Of a stretch of DNA of 64,000 bases, positions 16,428-24,726 are shown in pieces. Under the pieces are notes generated by a model. The model ran no database searches and had not been told where the DNA came from. It saw only the letters and a program-made list of their open reading frames with translations. Source of the stretch: Nocardioides aquaticus (GTDB taxonomy: Bacteria; Actinomycetota; Actinomycetes; Propionibacteriales; Nocardioidaceae); the NCBI RefSeq assembly GCF_018459925.1, contig NZ_CP075371.1, positions 2,418,001-2,482,000 on the forward strand, written 5' to 3'. A program made the translations under genes and the position numbers. The stretch's first letter is position 1; each line of letters opens with the position of its first letter.

Positions 16428-17173
16428 CGGGCGGTCCATCCGCCGTCCATCGTGTAGGACGCGCCGTTGACCATGCCCGCGGAGGCGCCGCAGAGCCAGG
16501 TGACGAGGTCCGCGACGTCGTCGGCCTCGACCAGGCGCTTGACGGCGCTCTCGGTCAGCATGATCTTCTCGACGACCTGGTCCTCCGGGATGCCGTGGGT
16601 ACGGGCCTGGTCGGCGATCTGCTTCTCCACCAGCGGGGTCCGGACGTAGCCGGGGTTCACGCAGTTGCTGGTGACCCCGTGCCCGCCGCCCTCGAGGGCG
16701 GTGACCTTGGAGAGCCCCTCGAGCCCGTGCTTGGCCGAGACGTAGGCCGACTTGTACGGGCTGGCCCGCAGGCCGTGGACGCTGCTGAGGTTCACCACCC
16801 GACCGAACCCGCGCTCGTACATCCCCGGCAGCACCGCGCGGGTCAGGAGGAACGGGGCGTTCAGCATCAGGTCGACGATCAGGCGGAAGCGGGCGGGCTC
16901 GAAGTCGGTGAGCGGGCTGACGGTCTGGATGCCGGCGTTGTTGACCAGCACGTCGGCGTCCAGGGTGACCTCGGCCAGGGCGTCGAGGTCGGACAGGTCG
17001 ACGGTCCAGGCCCGTCCCCCCACCTCCGCGGCGACCGCGGCGGCGCCGTCGGCGTCGACGTCGGCCACCACGACCTCGGCCCCCACCGCGGCGAGCGCGC
17101 GGGCGCAGGCCGCCCCGATCCCGCTGGCGGCTCCGGTGACGACGGCGGTGCGTCCGGACAGGTCGGTGGTCAT
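16424..17173 (-). CDS. 3-hydroxybutyrate dehydrogenase (SDR)
   Basis: The 249-residue classical SDR has TGAASGIG (residues 11-18, NAD binding), DVDADG after strand 2, NNAGIQTVSPLTDF, LSSVHGL (catalytic Ser), YVSAKHG (Tyr-x3-Lys) and VNPGYVRTPLVEKQIADQA. The last segment and the ending NGASYTMDGGWTAR are typical of D-3-hydroxybutyrate dehydrogenases, which interconvert 3-hydroxybutyrate and acetoacetate with NAD. Start ATG 17173 has GGAGG upstream. The gene leads a two-gene operon with the alpha/beta hydrolase. Confidence 0.88.
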   Translation of the reverse strand: MTTDLSGRTAVVTGAASGIGAACARALAAVGAEVVVADVDADGAAAVAAEVGGRAWTVDLSDLDALAEVTLDADVLVNNAGIQTVSPLTDFEPARFRLIVDLMLNAPFLLTRAVLPGMYERGFGRVVNLSSVHGLRASPYKSAYVSAKHGLEGLSKVTALEGGGHGVTSNCVNPGYVRTPLVEKQIADQARTHGIPEDQVVEKIMLTESAVKRLVEADDVADLVTWLCGASAGMVNGASYTMDGGWTAR

Positions 17174-17309
17174 CGCGGGGGTCCTCCTGCGGGTCGGTGG
17201 CCCGTGCGGTGGGGGCCACCGCCGGGATCGGGTCCACCCTGCCCGCTGCGGCGCGCGCCGTCGAGCGCGCCCCGGCCGGCGGGCGCCCGCCCTGGGGGAT
17301 ACTGCACCC

Positions 17310-18098
17310 GTGCCTGCCCGTCCGCGTCCCCTCGGCCCGGTGCTGGCCTTCGCGCACCGCGGCGGCGCCGCCCATCCCGACCTGCTCGGCCTGGAGAACA
17401 CCCTCGCCGCCTTCCAGCACGCGTGGGACCTCGGCTACACCCACCTCGAGACCGACGTGCACGCCACCGCCGACGGGGTGCTGCTGGCCTTCCACGACGC
17501 GGTCCTCGACCGGGTCACCGACCGGACCGGTCGGGTGGACCGCACGCCGTACGACGTCGTGCGCCAGGCCCGTGTCGGTGGGCGCGAACCCGTCCCGACC
17601 TTCGCCGCCCTCCTGCACGCGCTGCCGGGTGCGACGTTCAACGTCGACCTCAAGAGCGCGCGTGCCGGCGCGCTCCTGGCCGACCTGCTCGACGCCGAGC
17701 AGGCCTGGGACCGCGTGCTGGTCGGGTCGTTCAGCATCACCCGCACCGCCGCCTTCCGCCGGCGCACCCGCGGCCGGGTCCGGACGGCGGCCACCCCGCC
17801 CGAGGCGGCCGCCTTCCGGATGCTGCCCAGCGGCCGGCTGGCCCGCCTGCTGACCCGGGGCCGGGTGGCGGCGGTCCAGGTGCCGCGTCGCCGCGGCCCG
17901 CTCACCGTGGTCACCCCCGGGCTGGTCCGGCGCGCCCACGCCGCCGGTGTCCCGGTCCACGTGTGGACCGTCGACGACCCCGACGAGATGCGCACGCTGC
18001 TCGACCTCGGCGTCGACGGGCTCTTCACCGACCGCACCGACGTGCTCCGCGACGTGCTGCACGAGCGCGGCGCCTGGCCGACCGGTGCCGTGCGGTGA
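17310..18098 (+). CDS. glycerophosphodiester phosphodiesterase
   Basis: The 262-residue product has AFAHRGGAAHPDLLGLENTL (HRG catalytic His), LETDVHATADGVLLAFHD (metal ligands Glu-x-Asp and general-acid His), FNVDLKS, and VHVWTVDDPDEMRTLLDLGVDGLFTDR. These define the GDPD family, which hydrolyses glycerophosphodiesters to glycerol-3-phosphate and an alcohol. No signal peptide is present. The start is GTG 17310. It overlaps the following MFS gene by 4 nt (GTGA), which suggests a joint role in taking up or recycling a metabolite. Confidence 0.9.
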   Translation: MPARPRPLGPVLAFAHRGGAAHPDLLGLENTLAAFQHAWDLGYTHLETDVHATADGVLLAFHDAVLDRVTDRTGRVDRTPYDVVRQARVGGREPVPTFAALLHALPGATFNVDLKSARAGALLADLLDAEQAWDRVLVGSFSITRTAAFRRRTRGRVRTAATPPEAAAFRMLPSGRLARLLTRGRVAAVQVPRRRGPLTVVTPGLVRRAHAAGVPVHVWTVDDPDEMRTLLDLGVDGLFTDRTDVLRDVLHERGAWPTGAVR

Positions 18099-19423
18099 GC
18101 CGCCGCTTCGGCTGGCCCGTGTGGGCCTGGGGCCTGTGGGACTGGGGCTCGGCGGCCTTCAACGCGGTGATCACGACCTTCGTCTTCAGCGTCTACATCA
18201 CCTCCGACTCCTTCGGGCCCGAGGCCGACACCTCGTTGGGCTGGGCCCTGGCCGGCGCCGGCGTCCTGGTGGCCGTGCTGGCCCCGGTCAGCGGTCAGCG
18301 CGCCGACCGCTCGGGCCGTCCCGGGCGCTGGCTGGGCCTGAACACCCTGGTGGTGGTCGTGCTCTCGGCCGCGCTGTTCCTGGTCGAGCCCCGCGAGGAC
18401 CTGCTCTGGCTCGGGCTGCTGCTGCTGGCCGCCGGCAACGTCTTCTTCGAGCTGGCCTCGGTCAACTACAACGCGCTGCTGCACCGCGTCTCGACGCCGG
18501 CCACCGTGGGCCGGGTCTCCGGGCTCGGCTGGGGCCTGGGCTACCTGGGCGGGATCGTCCTGCTGCTGGTGGTCTACCTCGGCCTGATCAGCCCCGAGGT
18601 GGGGCTCTTCGGCGTCACCGACGCCGACGGTCTCGACGTCCGGGTCACGATGCTGTTCTGCGCCGGGTGGACGCTGGTGTTCTCCCTGCCCGTGCTGCTG
18701 ACGCTGCGCGACGCGCCGCAGCAGGCGCCCGGCCGGGCGCCCCGCGTCGGCGTGGTGGAGTCGTACCGCCGGCTGTTCGCGAGCGTCCGCGAGCTGTGGC
18801 GCGAGGACCCGCGCCTGGTCCGGTTCCTCGGCGCGTCCGCGGTCTTCCGCGACGGCCTGGCAGGGGTGTTCACCTTCGGCGGCGTGCTCGCCGCGGGCAC
18901 CTTCGGCTTCTCCGACGGCGACGTCATCGTCTTCGGCATCGCCGCCAACGTCGTGGCCGGCGTCTCCACCATCGCGGCGGGCTGGCTCGACGACCGGCTC
19001 GGACCCAAGCGTGTCATCGTCGGCTCCCTCGTCGCGCTGGTCGTGTCCGGCACGGCCGTCTTCGTCCTCCACGACGGTGGGCGCGGCGTGTTCTGGGGCT
19101 TCGGGCTGCTCCTGTCGGCCTTCGTGGGTCCCGCGCAGTCGGCGTCGCGGACCTTCCTGGCCCGGATCATCCCGGCCGGTCGCGAGGGTCAGGTGTTCGG
19201 GCTCTACGCCACCACCGGCCGTGCGGTCAGCTTCCTGGCCCCGGCCGCCTTCTCGCTGTCGATCCTCGCCGGCGCGGCGCTGACCGGCGCCGCACGCACT
19301 GACGACGCGCAGTACTTCGGGGTCCTGGGCGTGGTGGCGGTGCTGCTGCTCGGGCTGCTGCTGATGCTCCCGGTGCACGCCGGACCGGTGGCGGAGGAGC
19401 GGACGAGCCCGGCCCCGGGGTGA
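18095..19423 (+). CDS. MFS transporter, UMF1/Atg22-like
   Basis: The 442-residue product has about 12 membrane helices. The N-terminal WAWGLWDWGSAAFNAVITTFVFSVYI, the APVSGQRADRSGRPGRW loop after helix 2 and the ASVNYNALLHR segment are typical of the UMF1/Atg22 branch of the major facilitator superfamily. Start GTG 18095 overlaps the GDPD stop. Substrates of this branch in bacteria are poorly known; phospholipid-derived alcohols are possible from context. Confidence 0.85.
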   Translation: MSRRFGWPVWAWGLWDWGSAAFNAVITTFVFSVYITSDSFGPEADTSLGWALAGAGVLVAVLAPVSGQRADRSGRPGRWLGLNTLVVVVLSAALFLVEPREDLLWLGLLLLAAGNVFFELASVNYNALLHRVSTPATVGRVSGLGWGLGYLGGIVLLLVVYLGLISPEVGLFGVTDADGLDVRVTMLFCAGWTLVFSLPVLLTLRDAPQQAPGRAPRVGVVESYRRLFASVRELWREDPRLVRFLGASAVFRDGLAGVFTFGGVLAAGTFGFSDGDVIVFGIAANVVAGVSTIAAGWLDDRLGPKRVIVGSLVALVVSGTAVFVLHDGGRGVFWGFGLLLSAFVGPAQSASRTFLARIIPAGREGQVFGLYATTGRAVSFLAPAAFSLSILAGAALTGAARTDDAQYFGVLGVVAVLLLGLLLMLPVHAGPVAEERTSPAPG

Positions 19424-19443
19424 GCCACCCGGACGGGGAGGTC

Positions 19444-19469
19444 GGAATGTTGGGGGCATCGGTAGCGTT
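19444..19469 (+). promoter_or_regulatory. SigR/SigH-type (disulfide stress) promoter for rbpA
   Basis: GGAAT at 19444-19448 and GTT at 19467-19469 are separated by exactly 18 nt. This is the consensus of promoters used by Streptomyces SigR and mycobacterial SigH. rbpA is a known SigR target in Streptomyces. The predicted leader before the rbpA ATG at 19605 is about 130 nt. Confidence 0.75.
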
Positions 19470-19604
19470 GACCCGTCAACACCCCGGTACACGACCGTTC
19501 ACCATCTCGGTCGTCGACGACGTCCACCCGACGTTCGGGGGTCACGCGGACACGATCCGTGCCACCCCTGGTCAGCCGGGCCCAACTGTTTGTGGAGGTG
19601 CCCC

Positions 19605-19991
19605 ATGGCGGAGCGTACGTTGCGCGGAGCCCGGCTCGGCGGCCAGAGCTTCGAGGACGAGCGAGGGATCGAGTTCGCCGCTCGTCAACAGGTCGGCTAC
19701 CGCTGCGACCAGGCCCACGAGTTCGAGATCACGATGTCGGTCGAGGCCGACGTGCCCGCGGTGTGGGAGTGCCCGCGCTGCGGCGCCGAGGGCCTGAGCA
19801 TCTCGGGCATCGTGAAGGAGCAGAAGGCCGAGAAGCCGGTCCGCACCCACTGGGACATGCTGCTGGAGCGTCGCTCGGAGAAGGAGCTCGAGGACATCCT
19901 CAAGGAGCGCCTGGACCTGCTGCGCGGAGGCGAGATCGGCCCGGCCCACCTGCACCGGGCCAACGCGCGCAAGCGCAAGGCCTCGGCCTGA
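19605..19991 (+). CDS. rbpA: RNA polymerase-binding protein RbpA
   Basis: The 128-residue protein binds RNA polymerase and group I/II sigma factors and stabilises the open complex; it is specific to actinobacteria. The sequence shows the N-terminal RGARLGGQSFE tail, the zinc/beta-barrel core (YRCDQAHEFEI and WECPRCGAEG), a basic linker (KEQKAEKPVRTHWDMLLERR) and the sigma-interacting helix (EKELEDILKERLDLLR). GGAGG at 19594-19598 sets ATG 19605. Convergent lnt/ppm1 genes follow, as near Rv2050-Rv2051c in M. tuberculosis. Confidence 0.96.
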   Translation: MAERTLRGARLGGQSFEDERGIEFAARQQVGYRCDQAHEFEITMSVEADVPAVWECPRCGAEGLSISGIVKEQKAEKPVRTHWDMLLERRSEKELEDILKERLDLLRGGEIGPAHLHRANARKRKASA

Positions 19992-20002
19992 CCGCTGCCG
20001 CC

Positions 20003-20030
20003 CGAGCAGGGGCGTGAGCCCTACTGCTCG
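20003..20030. terminator. bidirectional hairpin between rbpA and fxsA
   Basis: CGAGCAG-GGGC and GCCC-TA-CTGCTCG form an 11-bp stem with a 2-nt bulge and a GTGA loop. It starts 12 nt after the rbpA stop and overlaps the last codons of the convergent fxsA-type gene, so it could end transcripts from both sides. Confidence 0.5.
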
Positions 20031-20647
20031 TCGTCGACGACCTCACCCCGGACCACCGGCCCCGAGCCGGCTGGTCCGGGGTTCGTCGTCCCCGGACCCG
20101 GCCGGCGCGGTCCAGGCCGGCTCGGACCGCCGCCGGGGCCACCGGGTCCACCGGGTCCGCCGGGGAAGCCGGGGAACCCCGGGAACCCGGCCGGGCCGGG
20201 CGGCGGCCCGGCGACGAGCAGGCGGCGGGTGATGGCCTGGCCCAGGAGCCGCCGCCACAGCGGCCGGGTGAGCGGCAGCACCAGCAGCACCCCGAGGGCG
20301 TCGGTCACGAAGCCCGGCGTCAGCAGCAGCGTCCCTCCGACCAGCACGAGCGCCCCGTCGGCGATCTCGCGGCCGGGCACGGCTCCCCGGCGCAGCGCCT
20401 CCTGGAGGGCCCGCCAGGCCCGGGCGCCCTCGCGGCGCACCAGCCAGGACCCCACGACGCCGCCGAGGAGCAGCAGCAGGACCGTCCACCAGCCACCGAT
20501 GACCTGGCCGACCTGGATCAGGACGTAGATCTCGACGATCGGCATCACCACGAACGCCACGACGAGGGCGAGGGGCAGCCACCGGCGTCGTCGGGGCGCC
20601 GTGCCGGGTCGGGTGCCGGGGCGGGGGCCGGGGCTGGGGCCGCTCAT
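20021..20647 (-). CDS. FxsA family membrane protein
   Basis: The 208-residue protein has a basic Pro/Arg-rich head, three to four hydrophobic helices and the FxsA signatures PIVEIYVLIQVGQVIGGWWT and GTLLLTPGFVTDALGVLLVLP. In E. coli FxsA affects F-plasmid exclusion of phage T7; its basic function is unknown. The C-terminal tail is a collagen-like GFP/GGP repeat (three copies of each) with many Pro and Arg residues. The start overlaps the ppm1 stop by 4 nt, so it is the last gene of lnt-ppm1-fxsA. Confidence 0.85.
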   Translation of the reverse strand: MSGPSPGPRPGTRPGTAPRRRRWLPLALVVAFVVMPIVEIYVLIQVGQVIGGWWTVLLLLLGGVVGSWLVRREGARAWRALQEALRRGAVPGREIADGALVLVGGTLLLTPGFVTDALGVLLVLPLTRPLWRRLLGQAITRRLLVAGPPPGPAGFPGFPGFPGGPGGPGGPGGGPSRPGPRRPGPGTTNPGPAGSGPVVRGEVVDDEQ

Positions 20648-21471
20648 CGTCGACCCACCGCGGACCGGTCGTGCGGGACGGCCGGGGCCGCGGTCCCGGG
20701 GCGACCGAAGGCGCGACGCAGCTGCGCCCGTCGCTCCGCGACGCCCCAGCGGGTGATCATCCGCAGCGACTCCGTGGCCACCGAGCCGTTCATCTTCGAC
20801 TCCCCGCGCTGCCGCTCCACGAAGTCGATCGGCACCTCGCGCACCCGCAGCCCGGCCCGCACCGCCCGCGCCGCGAGGTCGGTCTGGAAGACGTAGCCGA
20901 CCGAGCGCACGGCCTCGAGGTCGATCCGCTCCAGGGCGCTGCTGCGGAAGAGCCGGTAGCCGGCGGTGGCGTCGTGGACCGGGAGGCCGAGCAGCAGGCG
21001 TACGTAGGCGTTGCCGCCGCGCGAGAGCGCCTGGCGGTACAGCGGCCAGTTGTGCACCGCTCCCCCGCGCACGTAGCGCGAGCCGATCACCAGGTCGGCG
21101 TCCGCGAGCGCCGACCGGAGCCGGTCGAGCTGCTCGGGGGCGTGGGAGCCGTCGGCGTCCATCTCGCCGACGACGTCGTACCCGCGGTCGAGCGCCCAGC
21201 GGAACCCGGCGAGGTACGCCGCCCCCAGCCCGGCCTTGCCGGTGCGGTGCAGGACGTTCACGCGCCCGTCGGCGGCCGCGAGGTCGTCGGCGATCCGGCC
21301 GGTGCCGTCGGGGGAGCCGTCGTCGACCACGAGGACGTCGACGTCGGGGTGCGCCCGGTGCAGCCGCTGCACGATCCAGGCCAGGTTGGCGGCCTCGTCG
21401 TAGGTCGGCACGACGATCACGGTGCGTCCGACGGGCGTGGGGGTGGGGCCGGGACCGGTGGCGGTGCTCAC
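20644..21471 (-). CDS. ppm1: polyprenol monophosphomannose synthase (Ppm1 catalytic domain)
   Basis: The 275-residue GT2 glycosyltransferase transfers mannose from GDP-mannose to polyprenyl phosphate, the donor for lipoglycan and protein mannosylation. Motifs: VVPTYDEAANL, VLVVDDGSPDGTG (nucleotide-binding DD), GEMDADGSHAPEQL (DxD), YRLFRSSAL and VPIDFVERQRGESKM. Start GTG 21471 has a GAGGAG site. The upstream gene is lnt, 11 bp away. In M. tuberculosis Lnt and Ppm1 are one fused protein (Rv2051c); here they are separate genes in the same order. Confidence 0.93.
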   Translation of the reverse strand: MSTATGPGPTPTPVGRTVIVVPTYDEAANLAWIVQRLHRAHPDVDVLVVDDGSPDGTGRIADDLAAADGRVNVLHRTGKAGLGAAYLAGFRWALDRGYDVVGEMDADGSHAPEQLDRLRSALADADLVIGSRYVRGGAVHNWPLYRQALSRGGNAYVRLLLGLPVHDATAGYRLFRSSALERIDLEAVRSVGYVFQTDLAARAVRAGLRVREVPIDFVERQRGESKMNGSVATESLRMITRWGVAERRAQLRRAFGRPGTAAPAVPHDRSAVGRR

Positions 21472-21482
21472 CTCGGTGCTCC

Positions 21483-23096
21483 TCAGCTCGGGTGGGGCGG
21501 GGCGGGGGACGTCGGGTCGTGCTCCTCCATCGTGCCAGGCACCCGGCGGCGACCTGCCCGGAGACCGAGGGCGAGCCCGGCGGCGGTCAGGGCCAGCGCC
21601 CCCCACCCGGCGTACCGCCCGACCCGGACGCCCGGGGTGACGCCCTCGACGAGGTCGACCTCCTCGAGCAGCGTCGCGGTGGACCGGCGGGGCACCTCGG
21701 CCACCACGGAGCCGTCCGGGGCGATCACGCCGGTGATCCCGTTGGTGGAGGCGACCACGAGCCAGCGGCCGGCCTCGACGGCCCGGGCACGGGTGATGGC
21801 GAACTGCTGGTCGACCTGGTCGGTGGCGATGAAGGTGGCGTTGCTGGTCTGGACCGCGAGCAGCTCGGCGCCGCCCAGGACCTGGTCGTGGAGGACGTCG
21901 TCGTAGCCGACGTCGAAGCAGATCGCGTCGGCCATCGCGATCCCGGCGACCTGCAGGGGCGTGGTCCGCTCCCCTGCCACCATGTCGCGGGGGATCAGCG
22001 CGAGGTCACCGAAGTTCCCGATCGGGACCCCGAGGTCCTCCAGGAGGTCCCGGGCGGGGATGTACTCGCCGTACGGCACCGGGTGCCGCTTGGTGTAGCG
22101 CTCGGTGACGTCCTCGGCGGTGCGGTCCCCCGGCTCCCAGACCAGCCCCTGGTTGAGCACCTCCCCCGGCCCGCCGTCGACGATGGCGCCGACCACGACC
22201 GGGACGCCGATCGCCTCGGAGGCGCGCCGGATGCCGGCGTTGGTCTCGGCGTCCGCGAACGGGTCGACGGCGGTGGAGTTCTCCGGCCACAGCACGAGGT
22301 CGGGTCGAGGGACCTGGCCGGCGTCCACGGCCGCGGCGAGGGCGACGGTCTCCCGGACCGTGCTGGCGGTGACCTCCCGGAAGCCGGCGAGGATGTCGTT
22401 CCCGGCGCCGGGCACGTCGGGCTGGACCGCGGCCACGGTCGCCTGCCCGGACACGGCGAGGCGGACCGGGAAGACCGCCGCGAGGCCGGTGAGGGCGACC
22501 AGCACCACGACGGTCGCCAGCGGGGCCACCACCGCCCGGGGCCCGGTGGCCGGCGCCCGGGCACCGGTGGCCGTCGTCCGGGTGCCGGCGCGGAGCCGCA
22601 GGAGCGCCGCGGCCAGGCAGAACGAGGCGAGCGCCAGTCCGAAGCCGACCCCGGTGGCACCGACGTAGGCCAGCGCGGGGGCGACCGGGGTGTCCATCAC
22701 CCCGAAACCCAGCCGGCCCCACGGCATCCCGCTGAACGGCCAGGACGAGCGGACCGTCTCGGCCAGCGCCCAGGCGCCGGCGCCCCACAGCGGCCAGGCG
22801 CGGTGCCGCATGAGGACGACCAGCACCGGCCCGAGGGCGGCGTAGAACAGGGCCTCGATCCCGGCCAGGGCGAGCCAGGCGCCGGTGGACACGGCCCGCA
22901 TCCACACGATGTGCGGGAAGTAGAAGGCCACCGCGAAGACGAGCGCCGGCCACCAGGCGCGGCGCGGGGTCAGCCCGGCGACGGAGACGGCGAGACCGGC
23001 GACGCAGAACGGGGTGACCCACCACCAGGTCAGCGGCTCGAAGGACGCGGCGAGCAACCCTCCCGAGACCAGGGCCACGAGCATCCGGACGAGCAC
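21483..23096 (-). CDS. lnt: apolipoprotein N-acyltransferase
   Basis: The 537-residue membrane enzyme adds the third acyl chain to lipoproteins. About six N-terminal helices precede a nitrilase-type domain near residues 220-490. Catalytic triad candidates are Glu in LWPENS, Lys in YTKRHPVPYGEY and Cys in AICFDVGYDD. A final helix (GWGALALTAAGLALGL) ends the protein. Start GTG 23096, no strong ribosome binding site. It heads lnt-ppm1-fxsA. The window encodes three lipoproteins that would be substrates (335, 40310 and 57945 genes). Confidence 0.92.
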   Translation of the reverse strand: MLVRMLVALVSGGLLAASFEPLTWWWVTPFCVAGLAVSVAGLTPRRAWWPALVFAVAFYFPHIVWMRAVSTGAWLALAGIEALFYAALGPVLVVLMRHRAWPLWGAGAWALAETVRSSWPFSGMPWGRLGFGVMDTPVAPALAYVGATGVGFGLALASFCLAAALLRLRAGTRTTATGARAPATGPRAVVAPLATVVVLVALTGLAAVFPVRLAVSGQATVAAVQPDVPGAGNDILAGFREVTASTVRETVALAAAVDAGQVPRPDLVLWPENSTAVDPFADAETNAGIRRASEAIGVPVVVGAIVDGGPGEVLNQGLVWEPGDRTAEDVTERYTKRHPVPYGEYIPARDLLEDLGVPIGNFGDLALIPRDMVAGERTTPLQVAGIAMADAICFDVGYDDVLHDQVLGGAELLAVQTSNATFIATDQVDQQFAITRARAVEAGRWLVVASTNGITGVIAPDGSVVAEVPRRSTATLLEEVDLVEGVTPGVRVGRYAGWGALALTAAGLALGLRAGRRRVPGTMEEHDPTSPAPPHPS

Positions 23097-23130
23097 GCGG
23101 CGAACCTACCGGGGCGGTGCTCACGCGGTG

Positions 23131-23150
23131 CCGGCACCCGTGGGTGCCGG
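23131..23150. promoter_or_regulatory. strong hairpin in the lnt leader region
   Basis: CCGGCACCC-GT-GGGTGCCGG is a perfect 9-bp inverted repeat 35 bp upstream of the lnt start. It belongs to the 461-bp gap 23097-23557, which holds no convincing gene: only this hairpin, two more at 23422 and 23502, and presumably the lnt promoter. It could be an operator or leader structure. Confidence 0.35.
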
Positions 23151-23421
23151 GTCGGGCGGGACCGTGCCGGACACGGAGAGGATCCGGGTGCCTTCGGTCC
23201 GAGGCGCGCACGACCGGTTGTCGTGAGCGGCCCGTTGTCTAGGGACCCCAGATCCCCCCCGTCGCGCTCGCGCGGAATGGACCGGATCCGTGGACCGCGC
23301 GGAGGAGTGCTCGGCACCAGCACCCCCCGGTCACGGCCACTCGGACGCCGGTCCACGACCACGGCCTGCATGAGCGGTGGCCCTACCCTCATCGCGGCGC
23401 CCCGACCGTGTCAACCGAGCG

Positions 23422-23455
23422 CTGACCTGCGCGTACCGGTGTCGGTGCAGGTCAG
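23422..23455. terminator. hairpin downstream of the kam operon (second)
   Basis: CTGACCTGC and GCAGGTCAG form a perfect 9-bp stem with a 16-nt loop, about 100 bp beyond the kal stop in the direction of kam transcription. It may be a secondary terminator. No U tract is present. Confidence 0.35.
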
Positions 23456-23501
23456 GACGGGGTCCTGGGAGCCCGAATCGGACGTGATGTTGTGCGCTCC
23501 C

Positions 23502-23527
23502 CCGGCGTGTCGCGCTCGACACGCCGG
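23502..23527 (-). terminator. terminator hairpin after kal
   Basis: CCGGCGTGTC and GACACGCCGG form a perfect 10-bp stem with a 6-nt loop, 31 bp after the kal stop codon. Position and stability suit the end of the kdd-kamD-kamE-kal transcript. There is no U-rich tail. Confidence 0.55.
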
Positions 23528-23557
23528 TGGCCGGCGGTGCGGCCGGTGCGACCGGGC

Positions 23558-23965
23558 TCAGCCCGGGACGACCACGGTGCCGGTCGCGGTGGTCGCCACC
23601 AGCGGCTCGGCGAGCACGCGGGCCGCCCCGGGCCGCTCGGCGGTGGGCTCGCCCCGCGCGACCACGCGTACCTCGAGCTCGAGGCGGCGCGACCGGGTGC
23701 CGGCGCGCACGAGGACGGCCTCGACCTCGAGCACGTCGCCGGCCCGGACCGGCGCCTTGAACTGGACGTCGTCGTAGGAGGCGAAGAGCCCCTCGTCGCC
23801 GTCGACCCGGATCGACAGCTCGGTGGCGACGTCGCCGAAGAGCCCGAGGCTGTAGGCCCCGTCGACCAGGTTGCCGGCGTAGTGGGCGTGGCTGTAGGGC
23901 ACGTAGCGGCGGTGCACGACGCGGGTGCCGACCGGCGACCCGTCCGGTGCGGGGTGCTGGCTCAT
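23558..23965 (-). CDS. kal: 3-aminobutyryl-CoA ammonia-lyase
   Basis: The 135-residue hot-dog fold protein matches Kal of lysine-fermenting bacteria: RRYVPYSHAHYAGNLVDGAY near residue 20, FGDVATELSIRVDGDEGLF, and YDDVQFKAPVRAGDVLEVEA. Kal removes ammonia from L-3-aminobutyryl-CoA to give crotonyl-CoA, the last dedicated step of lysine degradation by this route. Start ATG 23965 overlaps the kamE stop by 4 nt. Downstream lies a hairpin at 23502. Confidence 0.9.
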   Translation of the reverse strand: MSQHPAPDGSPVGTRVVHRRYVPYSHAHYAGNLVDGAYSLGLFGDVATELSIRVDGDEGLFASYDDVQFKAPVRAGDVLEVEAVLVRAGTRSRRLELEVRVVARGEPTAERPGAARVLAEPLVATTATGTVVVPG

Positions 23966-24726
23966 GCGGGGCTCTCCTGGCTCTCCCGGTCCGCGGCGTC
24001 GGTCCGAGCGAGGCGGTGGACCAGGAACGAGGCCACCTCCCCCGGCGTGGTCCCCCGCGCGAAGACGCGGTCGACCCCGAGCTCGGCGGCCATCGACTCG
24101 TCGAAGCGCGGGCCGCCGACCACGAGCAGCGGGCGCCGCTCCTCGGGGTAGGCCTCCCGGAAGGCCGCGGACATCTCACGGGTGTTCAGCAGGTGCGCGT
24201 CGCGCTGGGTGACGACCTGGGAGACCAGCACGGCGTCGGCCTGCTCCTCCTGGGCGCGGGCGACCAGCTCGGGCACCGAGACCTGCGCGCCCAGGTTCAC
24301 CGTGCGCAGCTCGCGGTAGTACTCCAGCCCCTTCTCGCCGGCGAAGCCCTTGATGTTCAGGATCGCGTCGATCCCGACGGTGTGCGCGTCGGTGCCGATG
24401 CAGGCACCGACGACGACCAGCCGCCGCTGGAGCGACTCCTTGACCGCGGCGTTGACCTCCTTCGGCGTCAGCAGCGGGAAGTCGCGCTCGACGACCACGA
24501 CGGCGTCGGTGTCGACGAGGTGGTGGGTGCGGCCGTAGACGACGAAGAAGGTGAAGTCCGGGCCCATCGGCCGCGAGTGCGCGACCAGGACGGCGTCGAG
24601 GCCCATCTTCGTGGCCAGCTGCGCGGCCGCGCCCTCGGCGACCTTGGAGTGCGGCACGGGCAGGGTGAAGCTCAGCTGGACCATCCCGTCGCCGGTGGTG
24701 TCCCCGTAGGGACGCACGATGCTCAT
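23962..24726 (-). CDS. kamE: beta-lysine 5,6-aminomutase, beta (B12-binding) subunit
   Basis: The 254-residue subunit binds adenosylcobalamin and carries the PLP lysine. GTDAHTVGID contains the base-off B12 motif D-x-H-x-x-G with His115. Lys126 lies 11 residues later, the same spacing as His133/Lys144 in the Clostridium enzyme. LVVGGPRFDESMAAELGVDRVF completes the Rossmann-like B12 domain. With KamD it converts beta-lysine to 3,5-diaminohexanoate. It overlaps kamD upstream and kal downstream by 4 nt each. Confidence 0.94.
   Translation of the reverse strand: MSIVRPYGDTTGDGMVQLSFTLPVPHSKVAEGAAAQLATKMGLDAVLVAHSRPMGPDFTFFVVYGRTHHLVDTDAVVVVERDFPLLTPKEVNAAVKESLQRRLVVVGACIGTDAHTVGIDAILNIKGFAGEKGLEYYRELRTVNLGAQVSVPELVARAQEEQADAVLVSQVVTQRDAHLLNTREMSAAFREAYPEERRPLLVVGGPRFDESMAAELGVDRVFARGTTPGEVASFLVHRLARTDAADRESQESPA

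Noticed and set aside
16752..17310. Upstream extension of the GDPD reading frame
   Set aside because: The frame is open back to 16752 but overlaps the SDR gene antisense; GTG 17310 begins just before the conserved HRG motif.
17435..19492. Long antisense open frame under the GDPD and MFS genes
   Set aside because: Its residues are low-complexity Gln/His/Glu/Gly and the plus strand encodes well-defined GDPD and MFS families in tandem.
23401..23560. Cobalamin riboswitch near the B12-dependent kamDE genes
   Set aside because: The structured region is downstream of the operon, and no recognisable B12 box was seen there or upstream of kdd.
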